A stretch of DNA of 52,990 nt. Origin: Bacilli bacterium (GTDB lineage Bacteria; Bacillota_I; Bacilli_A; RF39; UBA660). This document shows, one piece after another, positions 47,225 to 52,990 of this stretch; positions within the stretch are counted from its first letter, which is position 1, and the number at the start of each line of letters is the position of its first letter. The notes under the pieces were generated by a model that had not been told where the DNA came from, ran no database searches, and saw nothing but the letters and a program-made list of their open reading frames with translations. The stretch spans positions 1 to 52,990 of the forward strand of contig JAQUVS010000002.1 in the NCBI GenBank assembly GCA_028693275.1, written 5' to 3'. The translations under genes and the position numbers were made by a program.

Positions 47225-47449
47225 ATGAAAGATAAAGAAAAAAGCTTTGAAGAAAGCTTATTAGAATTAGAAACAATTGTTAAAAATTTAGAAAATGGTA
47301 ATGTACCATTAGATGAAGCAATAGAAAAATTTAATGAAGCTATGAAATTAGCTAATGCATGTGATAAAAAACTTAAAAGTGCTGAAGAACTAGTTAGTAA
47401 AATTTTAAATAATAATAATGAATTAGAAAACTTCAAAATAGAAGAATAA
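47225..47449 (+). CDS. xseB: Exodeoxyribonuclease VII small subunit
   Basis: A 74-residue helical hairpin protein. SFEESLLELETIVKNLENGNVPLDEAIEKFNEAMKLANAC is the XseB signature. Several copies wrap around the extended helix of XseA. It follows xseA by two bases, with AAAGGAG in the xseA end as binding site. No clear terminator is seen after it. Confidence 0.95.
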   Translation: MKDKEKSFEESLLELETIVKNLENGNVPLDEAIEKFNEAMKLANACDKKLKSAEELVSKILNNNNELENFKIEE

Positions 47450-47559
47450 ATATAATATCTTAAAAATATTTATTTTAAGTAATAGTAATTCCAATAATAT
47501 TTTTCTTATTAAGCAAGGGAATTCAGGTAAATATGAATTTATATAAATTTATTGAAAGA

Positions 47560-47590
47560 TTGACAACCCCTAATAACTTAATGTTAATAT
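47560..47590 (+). promoter_or_regulatory. Promoter in front of the truncated pseudopilin
   Basis: A perfect TTGACA (47560-47565) is followed by GTTAAT at 17 bases, or by the extended -10 TGTTAATAT at 19 bases. It lies about 35 bases before ATG 47622. Confidence 0.5.
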
Positions 47591-47621
47591 ATACAAATAA
47601 TAGTCTCGTAGGAGAGTAAAT

Positions 47622-47699
47622 ATGAAGAAAAAAAATGGATTCACTCTAATAGAATTTTTAGCAATCATTGTAATACTTGGAATAATAATAAACTATTAA
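47622..47699 (+). pseudogene. Truncated pseudopilin: prepilin signal only
   Basis: A 25-codon reading frame with a GGAGAG binding site and promoter. It encodes a basic leader, the Gly-Phe site, NGFTLIEFLAIIVILGII and then stops at TAA. Glu5 and the start of the hydrophobic helix are intact but no head domain follows; about 40 AT-rich bases separate the stop from a strong terminator. It looks like the 5' end of a deleted pseudopilin gene. It could still be expressed as a tiny membrane peptide. Confidence 0.7.
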
Positions 47700-47736
47700 T
47701 TAAACATTCTTATAATTTAAATTTTATTATTAAAAT

Positions 47737-47772
47737 AGAACCCCAATTCAACATAACCTGAATTGGGGTTCT
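47737..47772. terminator. Strong bidirectional terminator
   Basis: AGAACCCCAATTCA and TGAATTGGGGTTCT form a 14-base perfect stem with an eight-base loop. It serves the truncated pseudopilin on the plus strand and the 30-residue gene on the minus strand. Confidence 0.85.
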
Positions 47773-47796
47773 AAATTCTTTTTGAATAATCTTTAA

Positions 47797-47889
47797 TTAC
47801 ATAAAATAACCAACAATACCTATAACAAAACCGCTAACCATTACTAGAAGTAATAATATAGATATAAATTTAACTACTTTCTTGTTCAT
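47797..47889 (-). CDS. Thirty-residue membrane peptide
   Basis: A short reading frame encoding MNKKVVKFISILLLLVMVSG followed by FVIGIVGYFM. It consists of a basic N-terminus and a single hydrophobic helix. A GAGGTG binding site lies seven bases before the ATG and a strong terminator follows the stop, which favours a real gene. It resembles small DUF4044-like one-helix proteins of Firmicutes in size and layout, but I cannot assign a family. Function unknown. Confidence 0.55.
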   Translation of the reverse strand: MNKKVVKFISILLLLVMVSGFVIGIVGYFM

Positions 47890-47930
47890 TTTTAACACCT
47901 CTATATCTATTATATAATAAAATTATATAA

Positions 47931-47958
47931 AATAAAATACTATACCATAATTTTACTT
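47931..47958 (+). repeat. 28-bp direct repeat, left copy
   Basis: This 28-base AT-rich sequence (starting AATAAAATACTATA) recurs at 50688-50715 with a single mismatch. It ends exactly where the left end of the IS begins. Confidence 0.8.
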
Positions 47959-49078
47959 GTACATTTGTAAATGATGTGAGACAAAATTTATAAAAAATTA
48001 ATAAGCAATATGATATAGTTATTTTGTAATTATTGAATATTGTTTTTTTCTATAATTTGTTGTCTCATTTCTAATGGAGTAAGCCAGTTAAGTGATTGCC
48101 TAGGAATATTATTTGAACGTTTAAGATATGCTTTCATTTGAATAGTTAAATCACTATAAGAATAGAATTTAAGGAATGTATAGAATCTTTATTGATCGTT
48201 TCTATGACTTCTTTCGACTTTTCCATTATGTCTTGGAGTTCTTGGTTTAATAAGTTTATGAGTTATATTTAATGAATTTAGTAAGATATCTAATGGATGT
48301 ACTTTATCGGTTCTTTTAATGTGAGTAAATTCTTGACCATTATCAGTTTGCATAATTTCTAGTTTATATCCGAAATAAACAATAGCTCTTTTAACAAAAT
48401 CAATGGTTGAATAAGACGATTGTTCTTTATATGGGTAAATAAATCTTTCACGAGAAGCTTCATCAATAATTGTATATTGGTAAAATTTATCCGGCATTTG
48501 ACCAACATAACATTGTTTAGGGATAACTTTAACATCCAATTGCCATTTAACACCAATATTGGTAGGAGTGTCATATTTTTTAGGAATGTATTTAGAATGA
48601 TGTTCTGCATTAACGGGATACTTCATTTTTCTAACTATTCTAAACAATGAACATGCATGTCTTGAATAACCTTTATCAACCCTTAATTTACCATATAATT
48701 CACAAAGAGAAATATTTGGATTTCTTCTAATATAATTTTTAATCCAATTAAGTTCTTCCTCAGTATGCGAATTAGGATGTGGATTAAAAGGTCTATGTGA
48801 TTTATCGATTAAGGATTCTTTAGTTCCATCAAATTTTTTATTCCAGCGCATAAGAGAGGCTTTAGAACATTTATATCTTCTACATACAAAAGATATAGGA
48901 TTTCCTTTTCTATATAATAAAATTGCATAATATTTAGTATTTAAACTATGTGGATAATGTGATATACTTTTCATAGCAATAAGTCCTTTCTAATTGAAAT
49001 GTTTCTGATAATTACATTTTACTAGACTTATTGCTTTTTTACTATATATAAAAGTCTCACATCAATTGTAACACTACA
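47958..49078 (-). mobile_element. IS481-like insertion sequence
   Basis: An element of about 1.12 kb with TGT...ACA ends. The left end has TGTACATTTGTAAATGATGT then GAGAC. The right end, read on the minus strand, is TGTAGTGTTACAATTGATGT then GAGAC (49054-49078). They share the inner TGATGTGAGAC. A single transposase frame, broken by one stop, fills it on the minus strand. No clear target duplication is seen. The family call rests on the single-frame DDE protein and terminal TGT. Confidence 0.7.
48030..48974 (-). pseudogene. IS481-like DDE transposase interrupted by an in-frame stop
   Basis: The intact frame (48189-48974) encodes 261 residues: an N-terminal helix-turn-helix (SFVCRRYKCSKASLMRWNKK), a second HTH and the integrase core with WQLDVKVIP, IIDEASRERFIYPY, MQTDNGQEF and PRHNGKVERSHRNDQ, giving the D, D and E residues. 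A TAA at 48189-48191 then interrupts it. The same frame continues without shift for 52 more codons (RFYTFLKFYSYSDLTIQMKA ... LNWLTPLEMRQQII) to the natural stop at 48030. A GAA-to-TAA change would explain the stop. The DDE residues lie before it, but the C-terminal tail is lost, so activity is doubtful. Confidence 0.85.
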
Positions 49079-49086
49079 AATTTTTG

Positions 49087-49121
49087 TTATAAATTTGTTT
49101 CACATCATTTACAAATATACA
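49087..49121. repeat. Solo IS terminal repeat outside the right IS end
   Basis: These 35 bases, read in reverse complement, match the left IS end (47958-47993) with two mismatches and one gap. They match it better than the proper right end at 49054-49078 does. They look like the tip of a second, inverted copy that was otherwise lost. Confidence 0.65.
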
Positions 49122-49122
49122 A

Positions 49123-49320
49123 TTTTGTAGTAAAGTAAAAGAATTAGCAAAGGATTATAATTTATCTTTCTTTGTAGTAACTGACGGTGCTAGTGCTATT
49201 TCAAATAATGGATGTGAAGCTGTAAAACACGCTAGGGACTGTCATATTGAGTGGGAAAAGCAAAATAACTATGATCCTTATGAAGATTGGTTAAAAGATA
49301 AAGGTAAAAACAATGAATAA
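49123..49320 (+). pseudogene. C-terminal fragment of a gene cut by the IS region
   Basis: An open frame runs from the end of the IS remnant to TAA at 49318, encoding about 65 residues: FCSKVKELAKDYNLSFFVVT, then DGASAISNNGCEAVKHARDC, then HIEWEKQNNYDPYEDWLKDK. The pattern VTDGASAxSNNG...AVKHAR...IEWE recalls the end of a small conserved Firmicutes protein family (possibly DUF5661), which I cannot name with certainty. No start codon or 5' part remains, and none lies left of the IS. Its last codons overlap the next gene's start. Confidence 0.6.
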
Positions 49321-50269
49321 AATAAATGAAATAATGAATATACTAGACACTATAAACTATGGATTTATAGATGATAATGGAACTAATATATTTAATAATG
49401 ATTTAAATGTTGAATATATATTTAATCAAGTATATCACTTAATGTCACCAGAAGAATTATTAAAAAAGAAATATGGAGTATGTTGGGATCAAGTAGAACT
49501 TGAAAGGAAATTATTTAGTGAAACTAATATCCCATTTAAAACATATTTTATATATACTGATGATCAAAATTATTTGCCTTCTCATACATTTCTTGTGTAT
49601 GAAGAAAATGATAAATATTATTGGTTTGAGCATTCTTGGTATGATGAAAAAGGAATTCATGAATATAATAGTTTAAATGAATTATTAAATGAAATTGTAG
49701 ATAAACACGAAAAAGCACATGGCGATGAAATTAAAGATAATTATGGTACAACTATTTATGAATATAATAAGCCAAATTATAATATTAATTGTGATGAATT
49801 TTATGAATTTATTTATAAGCAAAAAAGAGTTTATAATTACATTTTAGAAGATTCTACTGAAGAAGATATAGATAGACTAAAATATTACAAACTAAAAAGC
49901 ATAGTTGATTATGCAGAAAATCTATCAGAAGATGAAATGAGTAAAATAGATTCTTATATACAATCTAATATTCCTAAACAATTAAAGGATTATAAAAATA
50001 TAAAGCATAATAATAAAGTAATTGGCTGTTTATTAGTTTCTACAGAAGATAATGAAATACTATTGGATGAAATATACTTAGAAAAAAAATACCGTAAGAA
50101 AGGTATTGGTTCAAATATTATAAAGACTATTATTAAAGAATCAACAAAAGATATAATTTTATGGTTATACAAAAAAAATGTAAATGCATATAACTTATAT
50201 TTGAAATTAGGATTCAAAATATTAAATGAAACTGATACAAGATATAAAATGATTATAAGAACTAAATAG
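49313..50269 (+). CDS. Transglutaminase-like domain fused to a GNAT acetyltransferase
   Basis: A 318-residue two-domain protein. Residues 1-135 resemble a transglutaminase/papain-like domain: KKKYGVCWDQVELERKLF holds a candidate Cys, LPSHTFLVYEENDKYYWFEHSWYD the His and following acidic residues. Residues about 170-318 are a GNAT domain with VIGCLLVSTEDNEILLDEIYLEKKYRKKGIGSNII (acetyl-CoA loop RKKGIG) and NAYNLYLKLGFKI. There is no signal peptide, so it should act in the cytoplasm, perhaps modifying a small molecule or protein. It starts inside the stop region of the truncated gene and ends at a strong terminator. It lies in the IS-rich island. Confidence 0.75.
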   Translation: MNKINEIMNILDTINYGFIDDNGTNIFNNDLNVEYIFNQVYHLMSPEELLKKKYGVCWDQVELERKLFSETNIPFKTYFIYTDDQNYLPSHTFLVYEENDKYYWFEHSWYDEKGIHEYNSLNELLNEIVDKHEKAHGDEIKDNYGTTIYEYNKPNYNINCDEFYEFIYKQKRVYNYILEDSTEEDIDRLKYYKLKSIVDYAENLSEDEMSKIDSYIQSNIPKQLKDYKNIKHNNKVIGCLLVSTEDNEILLDEIYLEKKYRKKGIGSNIIKTIIKESTKDIILWLYKKNVNAYNLYLKLGFKILNETDTRYKMIIRTK

Positions 50270-50293
50270 TAAGCAATATGTACGTGAACAAAA

Positions 50294-50336
50294 ATAACCA
50301 CACTGGAGTAATTAACTCCAATGTGGTTATTTTTTG
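50294..50336 (+). terminator. Terminator after the transglutaminase-GNAT gene
   Basis: ATAACCACACTGGAGT pairs with ACTCCAATGTGGTTAT with one mismatch, and a T run follows. Confidence 0.85.
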
Positions 50337-50389
50337 TCCCATTTGAAAGCGTCATCTAAACATTTTTTATTAAATCCCTAAATGAAACT

Positions 50390-50682
50390 CACAAATGATG
50401 AATTTTTTTCATTTTCTCTTGATTACAAGTGAATTCAGTTCCGTTATCTGTCTATATTTCTTCAGGTTTGTATCCGTAAAATAGAAATCATCTATAAATA
50501 AAATTTACAGTATTAGCAGGATTATGAGCATTATAGTGATAAATAAATCTTTCACGTGATGCTTCATCAATACAAGTCCACTGATAAAATCTTATATCCT
50601 CAGGTAAATTACTTGATTTACATTGGTTAGGAACAAATTTAACATCTATCTGCTATTTAATTCCAATATCTTTAGGAGTAAC
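50390..50682 (-). pseudogene. Decayed DDE transposase fragment
   Basis: One minus-strand frame reads VTPKDIGIK*QIDVKFVPNQ, then YQWTCIDEASRERFIYHYNA, then a stop, FLFYGYKPEEI, a stop and TDNGTEFTCNQ. It aligns with residues of the transposase at 48189-48974 (WQLDVKVIP, IIDEASRERFIYPY, QTDNGQEF), but three codons are now stops (two at Trp, one at Gln) and both ends are missing. It is the core of a related but older element. Confidence 0.85.
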
Positions 50683-50687
50683 ATTAC

Positions 50688-50715
50688 AATAAAATACTAT
50701 AACATAATTTTACTT
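50688..50715 (+). repeat. 28-bp direct repeat, right copy
   Basis: Matches 47931-47958 with one mismatch (27 of 28). It lies six bases past the decayed transposase and just upstream of the mnmA promoter. Confidence 0.8.
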
Positions 50716-50718
50716 TTA

Positions 50719-50747
50719 TTTACTTATAGTCCTTAATGTCGTATAAT
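50719..50747 (+). promoter_or_regulatory. Promoter of mnmA
   Basis: TTTACT (50719-50724), a 17-base spacer and TATAAT (50742-50747) lie 18 bases before ATG 50766, followed by AGGAGGTGAT. Confidence 0.6.
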
Positions 50748-50765
50748 ATTAGGAGGTGATGGAAT

Positions 50766-51872
50766 ATGAAAAAAGTAGTAATAGGTATGTCTGGAGGAGT
50801 AGATAGTAGTGTAGCTGCTATTATTCTAAAAAAACAAGGATATGAAGTAATAGGTTTATTTATGAGAAATTGGGATTCTTCTATAAACGGAGATTTTTTA
50901 GGTAATCCAAATATAAATGATAATATTTGCCCACAAGAACAAGACTATAATGATGCTCTTGCTGTATGTGAAAAAATAGGAATTCCTCTACATAGAATAG
51001 ATTTTTCAAAAGAATATTGGGATTATGTTTTTATGTATTTCTTAGATGAATTAAAAAAAGGTAGAACTCCTAATCCAGATATTATGTGCAATAAATATAT
51101 AAAGTTTGATTATTTCATAAAGGAAGCAGAAAAACTAGGAGCAGATTATATAGCTACTGGACACTATGCTAGAATGATAAATAACCAACTTTGTAGAGCA
51201 ATTGATGAAAATAAGGATCAAACATACTTTCTTTCTCAATTGAACGCTAATCAGCTTAAAAATGTCTTATTTCCAATAGGTGATATAGAAAAATCTGAAG
51301 TAAGAAAAATAGCAAATGAATATAATTTAATTACAGCAACAAAAAAAGATTCAACAGGTATATGTTTTATAGGAGAAAGAAACTTTAAACAATTTTTAAA
51401 AAATTATTTGCCAAATATACCCGGTAAAATAATAAATATAGATACTAACGAGGTAGTAGGGGACCATATAGGTCTAATGTACTATACAATTGGTCAAAGA
51501 AAAGGATTAGATATTGGTGGTACTAAAGATAAAACATTTGTAGTTGGAAAAGATTTAGAAAAAAATATATTATATATAGCACTTGGAGAAGATAATAAAT
51601 ATTTAGTATCTGATAGTTGCATAATAGATAGCGTTAATTTTAATTGTGATTTAAGACCAACAAAAGCAACCGCTAAATTTAGATATAGACAAAAAGATAA
51701 TGATATAGAAATAGAATATTTAGAAAATAATGAATTACTTATTAAATATAATAATGTAAAATCAGTTACACCAGGACAAGCATGCGTTATTTATGTAGAT
51801 GACAAATGTATTGGTGGCGGTATAATTAAAGAAGTAAGAAAAAATAATGAAAAACTATGGTATCTACTGTAA
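50766..51872 (+). CDS. mnmA: tRNA-specific 2-thiouridylase MnmA
   Basis: A 368-residue enzyme that thiolates U34 of tRNAs for Lys, Glu and Gln. The N-terminal PP-loop pyrophosphatase motif is GMSGGVDSSVAA (residues 7-18). NPDIMCNKYIKF carries the nucleophile Cys and DSTGICFIGE the persulfide Cys. TGHYARM and the C-terminal beta-barrel ending PGQACVIYVDDKCIGGGII are typical. AGGAGGTGAT precedes ATG 50766. It is the first housekeeping gene after the IS island and has its own promoter. Confidence 0.96.
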   Translation: MKKVVIGMSGGVDSSVAAIILKKQGYEVIGLFMRNWDSSINGDFLGNPNINDNICPQEQDYNDALAVCEKIGIPLHRIDFSKEYWDYVFMYFLDELKKGRTPNPDIMCNKYIKFDYFIKEAEKLGADYIATGHYARMINNQLCRAIDENKDQTYFLSQLNANQLKNVLFPIGDIEKSEVRKIANEYNLITATKKDSTGICFIGERNFKQFLKNYLPNIPGKIINIDTNEVVGDHIGLMYYTIGQRKGLDIGGTKDKTFVVGKDLEKNILYIALGEDNKYLVSDSCIIDSVNFNCDLRPTKATAKFRYRQKDNDIEIEYLENNELLIKYNNVKSVTPGQACVIYVDDKCIGGGIIKEVRKNNEKLWYLL

Positions 51873-51948
51873 AGTAATTTGTAAAGTTTACTCTTGCTTT
51901 TTTTTCTATTAATGATAAAATTATATTATACATAGGAGGTTTTTATTC

Positions 51949-52716
51949 ATGGATCAATTAAACAAAATACTATCAGAATTAGGCATTTCTAAAGTTAGAC
52001 TAGCTAAGTATTTAGGTGTATCTAGACAAATGTTATACAATTACTTAGGACAAGGAAACTTAAATGAATGGCCTAAAGAAAAAGAAATGAAAATAATGAG
52101 TCTCTTAGGTATTAAAGATCGTAACGAGATAGATAATATAGTAGTAGATGGAGATTATATAATTAAAGTAGAAGGTAAGCTTAATGAAGGTGTTAGAAAT
52201 AATAATGCCAAAGAAGTAATGGCTGATTTAAAAGGATTTAATAAAAAAGAACAAGAATTATTATCAGATATAATAAATTTATTAAAAGAAAAATTAGCAG
52301 AAGACAAAAGCAAAGATACTTATAATAGTTATAGATATTTATTTTATTTTCTTCAATCAATGGAAACTACTAAAGAATTAAAATATATATTAGCATATAT
52401 GTCTAAATCAATGGGATTTGTAGAACCTCTTGAATATACATTTAATGAGAATCAACAATTAATATTTGAAAGTATTTTATTCTCTGCAATGACTCTTTAT
52501 AACAATGGGGGAGCTTCAAGAGCTAAGATAGCTGAAACTCACAAAAAGTTTGTTCAAGAAATAGAAAAGAAAAAAGAAGAAAGATTAAGTAGAACCCAAG
52601 AATTAAATACAGCTAAAATGCAAGCATTAAAAGAACTTGGTTACACTGAAATAAATAATTCTAATGCTAAAGATGTATTAGAAAAAATAGCTGAAATTCA
52701 ATCTAGAAAAGTTTAA
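51949..52716 (+). CDS. Helix-turn-helix protein of unknown function
   Basis: A 255-residue protein with an N-terminal XRE/HTH-like domain (residues 4-55: ILSELGISKVRLAKYLGVSR then QMLYNYLGQG). Residues 75-255 are mostly helical with no recognised domain; the last 70 residues (QEIEKKKEERLSRTQELNTA) have coiled-coil character. There is no membrane segment. It is probably a DNA-binding regulator with an oligomerisation tail. ATAGGAGGTTTTT precedes ATG 51949. It stands alone between mnmA and a terminator. Confidence 0.7.
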   Translation: MDQLNKILSELGISKVRLAKYLGVSRQMLYNYLGQGNLNEWPKEKEMKIMSLLGIKDRNEIDNIVVDGDYIIKVEGKLNEGVRNNNAKEVMADLKGFNKKEQELLSDIINLLKEKLAEDKSKDTYNSYRYLFYFLQSMETTKELKYILAYMSKSMGFVEPLEYTFNENQQLIFESILFSAMTLYNNGGASRAKIAETHKKFVQEIEKKKEERLSRTQELNTAKMQALKELGYTEINNSNAKDVLEKIAEIQSRKV

Positions 52717-52726
52717 TAAATTAAAT

Positions 52727-52765
52727 AAAGAACTAATATTATTCTATATATAGTTCTTTTTCTTT
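52727..52765 (+). terminator. Terminator after the HTH gene
   Basis: AAAGAACTA and TAGTTCTTT pair around a 15-base loop and are followed by a T-rich tail. The 225 bases after it (to 52990) are AT-rich and I see no gene in them. Confidence 0.65.
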
Positions 52766-52990
52766 TATTTGTCAACTTCCTATAATTGATATTATGTTAA
52801 CTTCTATAACAAATCTTTTTTTTGTTTATCTTATATATAATATAATACTATTACAATCCTAATAAAATATATTTTCTTTTGTTTTAGTTTTATAATTACT
52901 CAATCGTTATAATTTAAATTTATATATACACAATTAATATTAAACATTTTTAATTTTTCAATTAACTAATTACATATTCATTTATATATA

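Noticed and set aside
47958-49078. Target-site duplication of the IS
   Set aside because: The flanks (…ATTTTACT and AATTTTTG…) do not give an adjacent matching direct repeat.
1-52990. Reverse transcriptase, accessory Avd gene or template repeat for the candidate variable region
   Set aside because: No protein with reverse-transcriptase motifs and no second GC-rich copy of 40659-40755 was seen. The element, if it exists, lies elsewhere.
1-52990. CRISPR array, tRNA or rRNA genes
   Set aside because: No regularly spaced repeats and no cloverleaf or rRNA-like segments were noticed on either strand. A dedicated scan was not possible.
1-52990. Mycoplasma-type code (TGA as Trp)
   Set aside because: Several confident genes end in TGA at the expected length and Trp is encoded by TGG.

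Overview
The window is strongly AT-rich, densely coded DNA from a low-GC Bacillota (Firmicutes) chromosome. TGA is a stop here (miaA, mscL and the dTMP kinase end in TGA while Trp is TGG), so the code is standard. RNase HIII, RecD2, a T-box leader, the YceD-L32 pair, NusB/XseA/XseB and MnmA fit Bacilli. The base composition, small genes and the unusual set of pseudopilins suggest an uncultured, Mollicutes-related gut lineage (RF39-like). That placement is inference; no rRNA or tRNA gene was found here to test it.

Layout. 1-7.4 kb: yceD-rpmF, rsmE, an acidic one-pass membrane protein, a VanY-type carboxypeptidase, mtaB and recD2. 7.4-18.6 kb: a pseudopilin, an AI-2E-type transporter, T-box-alaS, holA, convergent rnhC, then two pseudopilin-like proteins carrying a leucine-rich-repeat or sulfatase-modifying-factor-like ectodomain, then cvpA. 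18.6-25.1 kb: trxA, a YigZ protein, an unknown gene, uvrC-mutL-miaA. 25.1-32.9 kb: a 2250-residue pseudopilin-anchored repeat protein with an apparently exact 2103-bp internal tandem duplication, facing a secreted transglutaminase-like protein. 33-38 kb: rpsT, lepA, mscL, hemW, an HD protein and a dTMP kinase. 38-42.8 kb: a GspE/PilB ATPase divergent from two pseudopilins, then a membrane Lon-type protease. 42.8-47.4 kb: mutS, nusB-xseA-xseB. 47.4-50.7 kb: a scarred accessory island with a truncated pseudopilin, a 30-residue membrane peptide, an IS481-like element whose transposase carries an in-frame stop, a truncated gene, a transglutaminase-GNAT fusion and a second decayed transposase, flanked by a 28-bp direct repeat. 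50.7-52.7 kb: mnmA and a helix-turn-helix protein.

The most distinctive theme is a type IV pilus-like or pseudopilus system scattered among housekeeping genes: six intact prepilin-like genes, one truncated remnant and one assembly ATPase. Four prepilins keep the Glu at mature position 5. The two that lack it carry the LRR and SUMF-like ectodomains, as expected for tip subunits of the GspK type. The prepilin at 39474-40784 ends in a lectin-like domain whose last ~100 bp are about 63% GC and rich in NNC codons. That is the signature expected of a variable region written by a diversity-generating retroelement. Neither a reverse transcriptase nor a template repeat lies in the window, so a trans-acting element is predicted. 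Together these point to a pseudopilus displaying diversified adhesins.
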